Shown here in pieces: positions 35,239 to 44,393 of a stretch of 64,000 nt of DNA; position 1 is the stretch's first letter; each line of letters starts with the position of its first letter. The stretch spans positions 2,728,001 to 2,792,000 of the forward strand of contig OZ244777.1 in assembly GCA_965219495.1 (NCBI GenBank), in the 5' to 3' direction. A model generated the notes under the pieces. That model was not told where the DNA came from. It was given only the letters and a program-made list of their open reading frames with translations, and searched no databases. The position numbers and the translations under genes are program-made. The stretch is from CAZPXZ01 sp965219495 (GTDB lineage: Bacteria; Pseudomonadota; Alphaproteobacteria; Rhodobacterales; CAZPXZ01).

Positions 35239-35682
35239 ATGGCTGTTCGTAAGGCGATACCCGGTAGCGAGCAATACGCAAGAGAATGGCTCGCAAGGGG
35301 AGGTGTGCGCGCGACACGGCAGCGGATTACGCTGGCCCGTCTGCTGATCGGGGACGGAAATCATCGGCACGTTTCTGCTGAAAGCCTGCATGAATCGGCC
35401 GCCAAGGCCGGTGAAGCAGTTTCGGTAGCAACGGTCTACAACGCGCTCCGCCGTTTCGCCGCCGTCGGTTTGCTTCGCGAAATCCGGATCGATCCGGACC
35501 GGTCCTACTTCGATACCCGGACGGACGATCACGCGCATTTCTACTGGAGCGAGACCGGGGTGCTTGAAGATGCCCCGGATCAATCGGTTCGTCTCGGAAC
35601 TTTACCGCCGCCGCCCGCAGGCGCCCGAATTGTCGGAGTCGATGTCGTGATTCGGCTCCAGCCGCAACCAACCGCGCAATAG
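35239..35682 (+). CDS. irr: Irr-type iron response regulator (Fur family)
   Basis: A 147-residue Fur-superfamily repressor. The winged helix contains GVRATRQRITLARLLIGDG and SVATVYNALRRFAAVGLLRE. The dimer domain has DDHAHFYWSETG, the His-x-His-Phe-Tyr pattern of Irr rather than the HHDHxxC pattern of Fur, and no C-terminal Cys-x2-Cys. Irr controls iron and heme genes under low iron in alphaproteobacteria. The N-terminal heme motif of Bradyrhizobium Irr is absent. It is monocistronic, with a hairpin downstream. Confidence 0.87.
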   Translation: MAVRKAIPGSEQYAREWLARGGVRATRQRITLARLLIGDGNHRHVSAESLHESAAKAGEAVSVATVYNALRRFAAVGLLREIRIDPDRSYFDTRTDDHAHFYWSETGVLEDAPDQSVRLGTLPPPPAGARIVGVDVVIRLQPQPTAQ

Positions 35683-35725
35683 AGCGAACGGGTTATCCCG
35701 GTCTATGCGTTTTGCCGGATTTCAG

Positions 35726-35746
35726 TGCGCCGTCCGAAACGGCGCA
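35726..35746. terminator. Hairpin between convergent irr and SH3 genes
   Basis: TGCGCCGT (35726-35733) pairs perfectly with ACGGCGCA (35739-35746) around CCGAA. It lies between the two convergent stops. Neither side has a clear T run, so termination is plausible but not assured. Confidence 0.4.
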
Positions 35747-35764
35747 TGATGTCGTACTTCTCGA

Positions 35765-36331
35765 CTATTCGCGAAACTCGTCCTGAAGCACACCCCACAG
35801 GCTGCTCCGCCGCGCCCAGCCAATCAGGGCGTCGACGCGCGCCAGGCACCAATGCAAGTCGCACTTATCCAGTTCGAGGATTACGCCCTCTTCGACCTTG
35901 GCGAGGATTCTTGCCGTGCCATCGTTCTGCAAGCGCAACACGATACGATCCTCCAGCACCAAGGTGGTCCGCGTCCCGGAAAGCTGGGACGAATGAATCC
36001 AGCCTGTCTCGCCTTCGCTGTCACAGATTTTTCGCCAGTCCCGATGCTCCGCGATGACCATGAGCGGCATGCCCGTCCGGGTGAAGAGCCAGTCGATCTC
36101 GTGCGCGATATCGGGTCCCCGGCGCACATTCACCTGATCGAATCGGAGCGAAACAAAACGCGGTAATTGCCGTCCGGAATAGGTTTCAGCGGCGATGCGC
36201 GTGAGGTGCACGCAGCGGGACAAGGCGGCTTCCGAGGCGTTCTCTGCGCGAAGCGGTGTCGGCGACGTGGCGAACGCCGCCAGCAAGACCCACAAGGTAA
36301 TGTTCACCTCAATTCGGTTCCTGGCGAACAT
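35765..36331 (-). CDS. Periplasmic bacterial SH3-domain protein
   Basis: A 188-residue protein with a signal peptide (WVLLAAFATSPTPLRA-EN). It has two SH3b-like segments, the first with VNVRRGPDIAHEIDWLF...DWRKICDSEGETGWIHSSQL. The second has RLQNDGTARILAKVEEGVIL ending with WCLARVDALIGWARRSSLWG. Such DUF1058/SH3 proteins in alphaproteobacteria are thought to sit at the envelope and bind peptidoglycan-related ligands. The role is not established. Confidence 0.82.
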   Translation of the reverse strand: MFARNRIEVNITLWVLLAAFATSPTPLRAENASEAALSRCVHLTRIAAETYSGRQLPRFVSLRFDQVNVRRGPDIAHEIDWLFTRTGMPLMVIAEHRDWRKICDSEGETGWIHSSQLSGTRTTLVLEDRIVLRLQNDGTARILAKVEEGVILELDKCDLHWCLARVDALIGWARRSSLWGVLQDEFRE

Positions 36332-36387
36332 CCAACTGCTCCCCCTTCGCCACTAGCATAAGCAATTTGGATTCTATTCGCCCAATG

Positions 36388-36416
36388 TGGACAAAAATGG
36401 TTTCACGGACTACAAT
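36388..36416 (+). promoter_or_regulatory. Promoter of coaBC-rrf2
   Basis: TGGACA at 36388-36393, a 17-bp spacer and TACAAT at 36411-36416, each one mismatch from consensus, 55 bp before the coaBC start. Confidence 0.6.
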
Positions 36417-36471
36417 GTTGTTGATTCGATAAACACAATATATTCCTGTGGTACTATTGTAGCGGGATCTC

Positions 36472-37686
36472 ATGCTTGCTTCGCGCTCCATATTGCTGGT
36501 AATCGGCGGCGGGATCGCCGCCTACAAGTCGCTGGAGCTGATCCGGCGGCTTCGCGAGCGCGGTGCCGGAGTTCGCTGCGTGCTTACCGCAGGCGGCCGC
36601 GAATTCGTTACCCCGCTCTCCGTCGCGAGCCTGGCGGGAACACCGGTAGCGGAAGAGCTTTTCGATCCGAACGCCGAAGCGGAATTCGGCCATATCCGGC
36701 TCTCCAGATCGGCGGATCTGGTTGTCGTCGCCCCGGCCACAGCAGATCTCCTGGCGCGTATGGCTTCGGGCCTCGGCTCCGACCTCGCCTCTACCCTGCT
36801 CCTGGCGACCGATGCGCCGGTAATCGTCGCCCCGGCGATGAACGTTCGAATGTGGGAACATCCGGCGACGCAGCGGAACATCGAGACGCTGAGGAAAGAC
36901 GGAATTGAAATTGTCGGCCCCGACGAAGGTGTAATGGCGTGCGGGGAATACGGTCCGGGGCGGATGGCGGAACCGGATACGGTCCTCGCGGCCATCAGGG
37001 CGCGATTTGCCGCCCCTCAGGATGCACCCCTGAATGGTCGGCGTGCGGTGGTGACGGCGGGTCCTACGCAGGAGCCGATCGATCCGGTGCGATTCCTGAC
37101 CAACCGGTCCTCCGGAAAGCAAGGCCGTGAAATCGCGTCGGAATTGGCTTCGGCCGGTGCCGAAGTCGTTCTCGTCGCGGGTCCCGGCGCGGCCGAGACT
37201 CTCTCCGATTGCGATGTCCGCGCAGTCGTAACGGCGGACGAGATGCGGAACGCAGTACTGGCGGCGCTTCCGGCCGATGTGTTTGTGTCGGTGGCCGCCG
37301 TATCGGATTGGCGGCCGGCAGAACGCCGGGACTCGAAGTGGAAGAAAGATCAAGCTGGTGGCGCACCCTCCATCGACCTGGTCCCCAACCCGGACATTCT
37401 TGCGGAAGTATCTGCGTTCAAGTCCAGCAATCGGCCTGCGCTGGTCGTTGGGTTTGCTGCCGAAACCGGAGATCCCCGCAAGGCGGCCGAAGCGAAACGT
37501 GTGGCCAAGCAATGCGACTGGATCGTCGCGAACGATGTTTCCGAAGCGGCAAACGTATTTGGCAGCGACGAAAACAAGGTCACGCTCGCTACGCCGGATG
37601 GATCGGAGTCGTGGCCGCGAATGAGCAAGGCGGAAGTTGCGAAACAGCTGGTTCAGCACATCAGCAAGAGTTTGGTGGACAAGTGA
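36472..37686 (+). CDS. coaBC: Bifunctional phosphopantothenoylcysteine decarboxylase/synthase
   Basis: A 404-residue fusion. The N-terminal CoaC flavoprotein (residues 1-180) has GGGIAAYKSLELIRRL, the catalytic-His region FGHIRLSRSADLVVVAPATA, PAMNVRMWEHPATQRN and the Cys in VMACGEYGPGRM. The C-terminal CoaB synthase (190-404) has TAGPTQEPIDPVRFLTNRSS, GKQG, AAVSDWRP and the KWKK lysine pair. It adds cysteine to phosphopantothenate with CTP and decarboxylates the product, two CoA steps. The stop overlaps the start of the Rrf2 gene. Confidence 0.96.
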   Translation: MLASRSILLVIGGGIAAYKSLELIRRLRERGAGVRCVLTAGGREFVTPLSVASLAGTPVAEELFDPNAEAEFGHIRLSRSADLVVVAPATADLLARMASGLGSDLASTLLLATDAPVIVAPAMNVRMWEHPATQRNIETLRKDGIEIVGPDEGVMACGEYGPGRMAEPDTVLAAIRARFAAPQDAPLNGRRAVVTAGPTQEPIDPVRFLTNRSSGKQGREIASELASAGAEVVLVAGPGAAETLSDCDVRAVVTADEMRNAVLAALPADVFVSVAAVSDWRPAERRDSKWKKDQAGGAPSIDLVPNPDILAEVSAFKSSNRPALVVGFAAETGDPRKAAEAKRVAKQCDWIVANDVSEAANVFGSDENKVTLATPDGSESWPRMSKAEVAKQLVQHISKSLVDK

Positions 37687-38198
37687 TGATCAGGCAATTC
37701 GTAGACGAACAGAACGATCGTCAGATCGGTTTCCTTCGATTTGCGAGGCGAGACTTGCTGGCGTTGGAAGCCGTTGTCGATATTGCGTACAACGCGCGCG
37801 CGCGTTCCGTAGGAGCGCGGGAATTGGCGGATCGGCTTGAGATCCCGCCGCGCTATCTTGAGCACACACTGCAGCGGTTGGCGCGGGGCGGCGTTCTCAA
37901 GAGTCTCCGGGGACCCAGAGGGGGATACGTGCTGGCCCGCGAGCGCCGGCGGATATCCATTGGAGATGTATTGCGCGTGCTCAACAAAGATGCCGGCGCT
38001 TCAGCGAAATCTTCAAGGAATTCACCGGATGAACCGAGCTCCCGGCTTGGGAATGTCGCACTGTTTCCCGTCTGGGTTGAGATTGGTCAGTCCGTGCTGA
38101 ACCGGCTTGATTCCATCACCGTGGAAGACCTCTGCAAGGAATTGCGCGAAGCTGGCTTCAAGCCGGCGGCAGAGGGAATTCAGGACTTCACAATTTGA
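37686..38198 (+). CDS. Rrf2-family regulator without Fe-S cysteines (CymR-like)
   Basis: A 170-residue protein starting at ATG 37686, which overlaps the coaBC stop (TGATG). The Rrf2 winged helix is clear: LALEAVVDIAYNARARSVGA, RELADRLEIPPRYLEHTLQR and LKSLRGPRGGYVLARERRRI. IscR, NsrR and RirA carry three cysteines around residue 90-110; here the only Cys is near the C-terminus (EDLCKEL), so it is not an Fe-S sensor of that kind. It lies 58 bp before cysK. CymR, an Rrf2 protein of Firmicutes, works by complexing with CysK, so control of cysteine supply is a reasonable inference. Confidence 0.85.
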   Translation: MIRQFVDEQNDRQIGFLRFARRDLLALEAVVDIAYNARARSVGARELADRLEIPPRYLEHTLQRLARGGVLKSLRGPRGGYVLARERRRISIGDVLRVLNKDAGASAKSSRNSPDEPSSRLGNVALFPVWVEIGQSVLNRLDSITVEDLCKELREAGFKPAAEGIQDFTI

Positions 38199-38256
38199 TT
38201 CCGTGCGGCAGCAGCCGCGATAGCATAGGAGGCGCCGGCAATGGCGAGAAAGAAAC

Positions 38257-39204
38257 ATGGCTGACGTTCGTGGAAAAATTTACGACGACATAACAGAAAC
38301 CATCGGGAATACACCGCTGGTGCGACTGAAACGATTCGCCGAGAATGCCGGCGTCAATGCCGAAATCTTGGGCAAGCTGGAGTTCTTCAATCCGATTGCC
38401 AGCGTCAAGGACCGGATTGGCGTATCTATGATCGATGCGCTCGAAGAGCAGGGCAAGATCGGGCCGAACACGGTCCTGATCGAACCGACCTCGGGGAACA
38501 CGGGGATTGCCCTGGCTTTCGTTGCCGCGGCTCGTGGATACCGGCTGTTGCTGACCATGCCGGAGAGCATGTCGATCGAGCGGCGAAAGATGCTGCGGCT
38601 TTTCGGCTCCGAACTGGTCCTTACGCCTGCGGAGAAAGGCATGAAGGGCGCGGTCGCCAAGGCCGAGGAGCTTCATGCGGAAATGGAAGACTCCGTCATA
38701 CCGCAGCAATTCGCCAATCCGGCCAATCCGGAAATTCACGTCAAGACGACCGCAGAGGAAGTCTGGGAGGATACCGGGGGCCAACTGGACTATTTCGTTT
38801 CCGGCATCGGAACCGGCGGCACCATAACCGGCGTTGGGGGCATGCTGCGCGAGCGCAGCCCTCGTACGCGGATCGTGGCGGTCGAACCGGAAGACAGCCC
38901 CGTGCTTTCGGGCGGCAATCCGGGGCCGCATCGCATCCAGGGCATTGGCGCCGGATTCGTTCCGGAGGTCCTTGACCGTTCAGTGATCGACGAGATCATT
39001 ACGGTCGGCAACCAGACCGCATTCGATACGGCGCGAGAGGTAGCGCGCCTGGAAGGAATGCCCGGCGGCATTTCGACGGGAGCGGCGCTTGCAGCCGCGC
39101 TGGAAATCGCCAAGCGTCCCGAAGCTGAAGGCAAGCGGATTGTCGCGATTGTTCCTTCGTTTGCGGAACGGTATTTAAGCACGCCCCTATTCGAGGATCT
39201 CTGA
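38257..39204 (+). CDS. cysK: Cysteine synthase A (O-acetylserine sulfhydrylase)
   Basis: A 315-residue fold type II PLP enzyme: IGNTPLVRLKRFAENAG, PLP lysine in NPIASVKDRIG, substrate loop EPTSGNTGIALAFVAA, phosphate loop GIGTGGTITGVGG and RIQGIGAGFVPEVLD. It makes cysteine from O-acetylserine and sulfide. The Rrf2 gene precedes it and the E1-like moeB/thiF gene follows at 8 bp, so cysteine supply, its regulator and a sulfur-carrier activator are grouped. Confidence 0.95.
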   Translation: MADVRGKIYDDITETIGNTPLVRLKRFAENAGVNAEILGKLEFFNPIASVKDRIGVSMIDALEEQGKIGPNTVLIEPTSGNTGIALAFVAAARGYRLLLTMPESMSIERRKMLRLFGSELVLTPAEKGMKGAVAKAEELHAEMEDSVIPQQFANPANPEIHVKTTAEEVWEDTGGQLDYFVSGIGTGGTITGVGGMLRERSPRTRIVAVEPEDSPVLSGGNPGPHRIQGIGAGFVPEVLDRSVIDEIITVGNQTAFDTAREVARLEGMPGGISTGAALAAALEIAKRPEAEGKRIVAIVPSFAERYLSTPLFEDL

Positions 39205-39212
39205 TCGAACAA

Positions 39213-39980
39213 ATGACCGACGCGCTTCTTTCCGACGAAGAACTGGAGCGGTATGCGCGCCACATCGTGCTCCGCGACATCGGTGGCGCCGGTCAAGTTC
39301 GGCTGAAGAGAGCTCGAGTTCTTGTAATCGGCGCTGGCGGGCTCGGGTCGCCAGCGCTTCTCTATCTCGCTGCGGCGGGTGTGGGGAATCTTGCTGTCGC
39401 GGATGACGACGCGGTTTCCCTCTCCAATCTGCAGCGGCAGGTGCTTCACGAATCCGGGAGTGTCGGTAGGCCAAAGGTGGAGAGTGCGGAAGAAACGCTG
39501 GGCCGTCTGAATCCGGAGATTCAAATTACCACGCATCTGGTGCGAGTGGATTCCGCAAACGCCAGGGACCTGGTGCGGGATCACGATGTTGTGCTGGACG
39601 GCTCGGACAGCTTCTCGACAAGGAGAATCGTCAATCGAGCGTGCACGGAATCCCGGGTCCCCCTGGTAAGCGGGGCAATCAGCACCTGGGATGGCAGCAT
39701 CTCCGTGTTCCGGCCCTGGCTCGGCACCCCTTGCTGGCGCTGCCTCTATCCGGAGCCGTCAAGCGAGACTCTCACCCGCACCTGCGCCGAAACGGGCGTG
39801 CTCGGCTCATTGGCAGGTGTCGTAGGGGCCATGATGGCGACGGAATGCGTAAAGTTGGTTACCGGCGCAGGCACACTGCTGGAAAATCGCCTGCTGCTCT
39901 ATGATGCCCTGGACGCAGAATTCCGAATCTTGAAAGCGGAACAGCAAGCAGACTGCCCCGTCTGCTCAAGGATTCGATAG
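39213..39980 (+). CDS. moeB: MoeB/ThiF-type adenylyltransferase
   Basis: A 255-residue E1-like enzyme. The nucleotide loop is VIGAGGLGSPALLYLAAAGVG, shown here as GAGGLGSPALLYLAAAGVG. It is followed by DDAVSLSNLQRQVLH with the adenylation Arg, DGSDSFSTRRIVN, and zinc cysteines CWRC and CPVC at the end. It adenylates the C-terminal Gly-Gly of MoaD (14584-14856) or ThiS. No rhodanese domain is attached, so it is MoeB/ThiF-like rather than MOCS3-like. The choice between the two is uncertain. It starts 8 bp after cysK. Confidence 0.85.
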   Translation: MTDALLSDEELERYARHIVLRDIGGAGQVRLKRARVLVIGAGGLGSPALLYLAAAGVGNLAVADDDAVSLSNLQRQVLHESGSVGRPKVESAEETLGRLNPEIQITTHLVRVDSANARDLVRDHDVVLDGSDSFSTRRIVNRACTESRVPLVSGAISTWDGSISVFRPWLGTPCWRCLYPEPSSETLTRTCAETGVLGSLAGVVGAMMATECVKLVTGAGTLLENRLLLYDALDAEFRILKAEQQADCPVCSRIR

Positions 39981-40579
39981 CGAGGAACAATTGCGTTCAA
40001 CGGAATACAGCAACGCAGTTGTGGACATCGCGCCCCTGAGCGCTCCATCGTCGATTCCTTGCCAGGCCAACCGGAAAAACCGCCGCGCTCAAACGGAAAG
40101 AAAGGGGAAGAATGCAAGAATCCTTGGAAGATCGCCATTGCCAAGAGGCGGAATTGGAGGATTCCAAGCTTTGCAAATTCGATATCGCAAAATCCTCATG
40201 TTCGGAAATGGCCGATTGAATTCAGGTTAAGCAGAAAAGCGAATTCGATGCTCAAGGATGATGTCTCGATATCCGGCTCTCGTGCGGAATTCCAATACGA
40301 TTTCAATTTGCCAAGACCACGTATCGCCGAACAGGCGAGAAAAGCGTCTCCCTCATGCCTGCTCAAAATTGGGAGAGACGTAACAGGCAAATCGCCCGGT
40401 GTCTTCGGGGCTTTGTCAGGCGAATCTGGTCCAGTCGAAGGAAACATCCCGCTTCCCATGAGCAACGATCTTGCCGACCGCAAATCGGCGCAGGAGATGC
40501 GACATTGAGGAAGAAACTGGCGCGAGGCGAATTGCATCATGCAAGCTAGGAGGGCTCATTCCCGTAGGTTCCCGCTTTC
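39981..40579. other. 600-bp stretch without a recognisable gene
   Basis: Between moeB and the decayed cassette. Only short frames with no domain features are present; perhaps degraded coding DNA of the adjacent cassette. Confidence 0.45.
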
Positions 40580-41427
40580 CTACAGTTCGCCGTCGATCGC
40601 AACTGATCGCTCGGTTTCCTCCTTTTCTGGGAGACTTCGGCAATCCTTGTCCAGTCGCTTGAACCACCGCAAATCGGCCAAAGTCAGATCTTCCTCCGGA
40701 GGCTTGAATGTCATCGGAGGCAACGGCGATGCCTTCAAAACGGTCCGGAATTCCTGATAAGCGCTCTTCAAATCTCTCTAACCGCTCGGCGGTTTTCCTC
40801 GCTCTCCCACGATTTAGCCTTGGCTGCGATTCGCACTGCAATGGCGTAGGGTTCATCGCCGGAATGCTCATCATCTTCGGCATTGAAGAATATTCCCGCA
40901 ATGATTCGAGCATCCGGACTCTGGAACAGATTCTCCAAAGGTCGGTTCACCGTCGCCAACCTGTGGTGGAATGCATCAGGAAAAGCCGGGCGAATATCGC
41001 GTTTCGCGATCGGGCGGCTCAAGAGCCTTTCATCTCGGGCCTCTCGGCGAATGGCTTCGTCAACGGTCAGATTTACCAACCTTTCCTTGTTGATTCGGAA
41101 ACGATCGTGAATGGGGATTTCGAGCCACTATGCAGGCGTATGTGAAACGAATGTGTGAATGTGCGGCACGCGAGGATCACGGCCGTCTTGAAACAGCGGA
41201 TCAGCTTTGTCGATTTCCTCTCAACGTATCGGTTCGACAAACGGCTCAGATTCGAGATCTCGAACCAGGTTGCAATCCCGGGTGACGACCACACGGCGAA
41301 CGAGCGATCGCTCCGTACTGGATATGTGGTCAATCGATCGTGCGCGCAACGCCTCCGTATCGCTGTGGATCACGAAGCTCCCTTGACGCCAACCCAGCGC
41401 CCGAATCGACCCGGATACTGACTGCAT
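40580..41427 (-). pseudogene. Decayed gene of unknown function
   Basis: One minus-strand frame reads a protein-like chain through two in-frame stops. First RRVVVTRDCNLVRDLESEPF ends at VEPIR-stop. Then EEIDKADPLFQDGRDPRVPH ends at HTPA-stop. Then WLEIPIHDRFRINKERLVNL runs to SGDEPYAIAVRIAAKAKSWE and ENRRAVREI. After a one-base shift near 40770 it continues KSAYQEFRTVLKASPLPPMT to AIDGEL. The VVVTRDCNLV segment resembles the ISQDCD-type motif of some uncharacterised proteins found in accessory loci. No function is claimed. Confidence 0.55.
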
Positions 41428-41430
41428 GCA

Positions 41431-42103
41431 TCACCATCGGCCAAGCGAAAACAAGTTATCCGAAAGGTCTTCTTCTCTCTGGGTATGGGATATCCGGTTT
41501 CGTATTCTGCTTTGACATGCTTGCCGCCGTATCGTGAATTCCCTTGCGCGACGAAGTTGAGCAAGAATGCGGTATGAATCCCAAGGTTCGGCTTGGAGGA
41601 GCTCAAGTATGCTGGGTAACCCCTCAGCAAGAGGCTGGGTCGTGAATCGATGATACAGGGACCGCCGAGGATCGCCGGTGACTTTGGCGAGTAGGCCGGC
41701 AAGCCGGGAGAGCGTTTGGGCGTTCTTGTCGTTGACATTGCCGCCCTTCAACCAATCATAGATGGCCTGCCGGGACACCCCGAACAATTCCGCCAGTTGG
41801 CGCTTGCTGAAGCCGAGTGTGTGGACAATCAACCCGATTTGGTCCGCGGATGACAAGACGGTGTGAGTCTCTTTCTCGACCCCGTCCAAATCAGGATTCG
41901 GAATGGCGGAACTGCATTCCACATTGTCGAGCCACCAGACCAGGGCCCCGGCGTCCACTTACCTGGAAGAACTGTCCAAAAGGCATACTCCAACCAGGTT
42001 TCGCAATTATTCCGGTTCCGAACAGCCAGAAACAACTGAACTCAAGTCTGGAGAAGAATAAGGTTCACTGTTTGCTTGGCGAATGGATATCGAAGTCGGC
42101 ATG
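41431..42103 (-). pseudogene. Helix-turn-helix protein, two frameshifts
   Basis: Three frames join into one plausible protein. MPTSISIRQANSEPYSSPDL begins at ATG 42103, next to the TIGR04255-like stop. CETWLEYAFWTVLPGKW is in the next frame. Then GALVWWLDNVECSS and an Xre-type HTH, GFSKRQLAELFGVSRQAIYD, run to 41431. Two single-base shifts near 42010 and 41955 are needed. The HTH lies in the longest piece, followed by a helical tail (LSRLAGLLAKVTGD). A regulator partner of the TIGR04255 gene is likely. Confidence 0.65.
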
Positions 42104-42107
42104 GTGA

Positions 42108-42904
42108 TCATTTCCAAACATTTAGCGCGTGCCCGATCACAAGATCCCGAAACATCACTTCGAGCCCCTCGTGCAACCGCCAGGCTACATGAACAACCTT
42201 GTCGATCTCGAATCTCGAATGGCTGTCTTTCCTCACGGTAATGGTCGAGATCGATCAAAGAGACCAGTTTCTCTTGTTCGACAGCTGTTGAAGGCACCGG
42301 ATGATGCGGAACGAGATCTCGTGAAAGTAGCGCACCGTCGCGGTTTTGCGCCAGCCGGACGATCATTCTCTTCCCTGGTCCCGTATCCGAAATGGTCTGT
42401 ATGAAGAACACAGAATTGTCGGCTCGGATGATGTCATTCTCTTGTCCGTGATATCCAGGCTTCACATAGGCCTTGCACGATTCATCGAGCCCAGGTTGAA
42501 TCGCATTTACGTAGCGCAGCCCGATTCGCTCTACGATCAATTCGCCAACCACTGCGTCAATAGCGAGCATGCCGTGTGAAAGTACCTCAAGAAATTCTTC
42601 GAAGTTCGAATTGGCGGTTGTCTGGAAAACGACGGCGCCCTCGTCAACGATGATGCTCAAATTTTCCTTGAGAGTTCGGAATTCCCAGTGCGTGCGGCGT
42701 CGCTCCCTTGCGGTGCTCTCGGCCTCCAACGCCAACTCAACTACTTCCCCGCTCACGTCCACGGGAAAGCCTTCTTTTCGCAGCCGATCTTGCAGTTTGG
42801 ATACGTAGCTTTCCAAATCTCGTATGAAGACGAATCGCACTTGGCACAGGACAAGGATCAACGGGGGAATTTGTCAGCCGCAGTGGCGGCAATGTTCGTG
42901 TCAT
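42108..42904 (-). pseudogene. TIGR04255 family protein, two frameshifts
   Basis: From ATG 42904 the sequence reads MTRTLPPLRLTNSPV. After a shift near 42860 it continues LVLCQVRFVFIRDLESYVSK, DEGAVVFQTTANSNFEEFLE and IVERIGLRYVNAIQPGLDE. After a second shift near 42220 it reads IDKVVHVAWRLHEGLEVMFR and DLVIGHALNVWK with a stop at 42108. This is the layout of the sporadically distributed TIGR04255 family, whose function is unknown and which is usually found in accessory loci. The break points make it inactive here. Confidence 0.72.
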
Positions 42905-43241
42905 TCCGAGATTTTCGCGGTAAATCTAGCTGGAATCGGCACACTTTCGAAGACAGGCTGCCCTCACTTTACAAGCTGCCAACATTCTGGGAAGTAATCC
43001 CGTCGCCGCATGCAGGCGCGCTTTTGCTCACCGAATTCACCGATCTTCAATATCCGATTTCACACTTTCGCGAGGGACCCCAATTTGCTCATTGCAACTC
43101 TGCCAGACGAGGCGTCGGTCCAATAAACCGAACATGTCCGGGAAAGGCGTTGACGGAGACAAGCGCGAAGAAGTCCAGAATCGCCGTCGCGATTGTCTCT
43201 GCCAGCGGACAGACCGGTACAGGTGCCAGGCGATACCGGTT
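42905..43241. other. Intergenic stretch, no gene recognised
   Basis: About 340 bp upstream of the TIGR04255 pseudogene and downstream of the dehydrogenase; nothing recognised. Confidence 0.45.
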
Positions 43242-44228
43242 TCAAAGCATGGAAGGCAGCACCCGGTCAGGAGGGCTGTGACCGTCGGCGAAAGTCTTGA
43301 TATTGATCAGGACCTTTTCTCCCATATCGATCCGTCCCTCGATGGTGGCGGATCCGATATGCGGCAAGAGCGCGACATTGTTCAGCGCCAGCAGTTTCGG
43401 GTTTGGCGCGGGTTCATGCTCGTAGACATCCAGGCCGGCGCCGGCGATTTCGCCCGCCGTCAGCATCCGCGTCAACGCGTTCTCGTCGATCACCTCGCCG
43501 CGGGAGGTATTCACGATATACGCGCTGGGCTTGAGCAGTTTGAGACGGCGTGCGGAGAGCAGGTGATAGGTTGCTGGCGTGCGCGGGCAATTCAAGGAAA
43601 CAATATCCATGCGAGCCAGCATCTGGTCGAGGCTCTCCCAGTAGGTTGCCTCAAGCTGTTGCTCTACCTCCGGATTGATGCGCTTGCGGTTGTGGTAGTG
43701 AATCTGAATTCCGAACGCCCGGGCGCGGCGCGCCACCGCTTGGCCAATACGGCCCATTCCGATGATTCCGAGCCGTTTTCCATGAATACGGTTGCCCAGC
43801 ATGGTGGTCGGAGTCCACCCGGTCCACTCGCCCGCTCGCAGCAGGCGTTCCGCAGCGGTGAGCTGGCGCGGAACGGCAAGAATCAGCGCCATCGTCAGAT
43901 CTGCCGTATCTTCGGTCAGGACGTCAGGCGTATTGGTGACGGCGATTCCCCGGTTCAGCGCGGTCTCGACATCGATGTGATCGAATCCCGCGCCATAGTT
44001 CGCAATCAATTTCAGCTTGGGACCGGCGCGAGCGAGTAGCGCCTGGTGAATTGAATCTGTGACCGTAGGCACCAGCACATCCGTGCGCTGCATCGCATCC
44101 GCGAGTTCCGCATCCGTCATCGGATTGTCGTTCTCGTTGAGTTCCGCGTTGAAAAGTTCGCTCAGCCGTGTCTCCACGGGCTCGGGCAACCTGCGCGTGA
44201 CGATGATATGCAACCGGTCGGAAGGCAT
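43242..44228 (-). CDS. D-isomer-specific 2-hydroxyacid dehydrogenase (glyoxylate reductase-like)
   Basis: A 328-residue NAD(P)-dependent oxidoreductase. Substrate loop NYGAGFDHIDVETA, dinucleotide motif LGIIGMGRIGQAVARRA, catalytic Arg in VNTSRGEVIDENAL, Glu in LDVYEHEPAP and His in LLPHIGSAT are all present. The NRKR after the Rossmann strand suggests NADPH. It resembles GyaR/GRHPR-type glyoxylate/hydroxypyruvate reductases. Start ATG 44228 (MPSDRLH) is chosen for a GGAGG site 7 nt upstream. A glycolate-oxidase-like enzyme at 48798 could act in the reverse direction. Confidence 0.9.
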   Translation of the reverse strand: MPSDRLHIIVTRRLPEPVETRLSELFNAELNENDNPMTDAELADAMQRTDVLVPTVTDSIHQALLARAGPKLKLIANYGAGFDHIDVETALNRGIAVTNTPDVLTEDTADLTMALILAVPRQLTAAERLLRAGEWTGWTPTTMLGNRIHGKRLGIIGMGRIGQAVARRARAFGIQIHYHNRKRINPEVEQQLEATYWESLDQMLARMDIVSLNCPRTPATYHLLSARRLKLLKPSAYIVNTSRGEVIDENALTRMLTAGEIAGAGLDVYEHEPAPNPKLLALNNVALLPHIGSATIEGRIDMGEKVLINIKTFADGHSPPDRVLPSML

Positions 44229-44393
44229 GTCGCACCTCCAGGTACTCATCTTCTGCCCATAGCGTCAATGGGCCGGGAAGTGGGTACCAGATTTGAGGGC
44301 ATTCTGGAACAGCAAGCAACTCGGCAGCGATCAAGCGCCAGGCCGCTATTGCCTTGGCCGGGGCCGGTCTGCGTGAAGCTGTAAACGCGTTTC

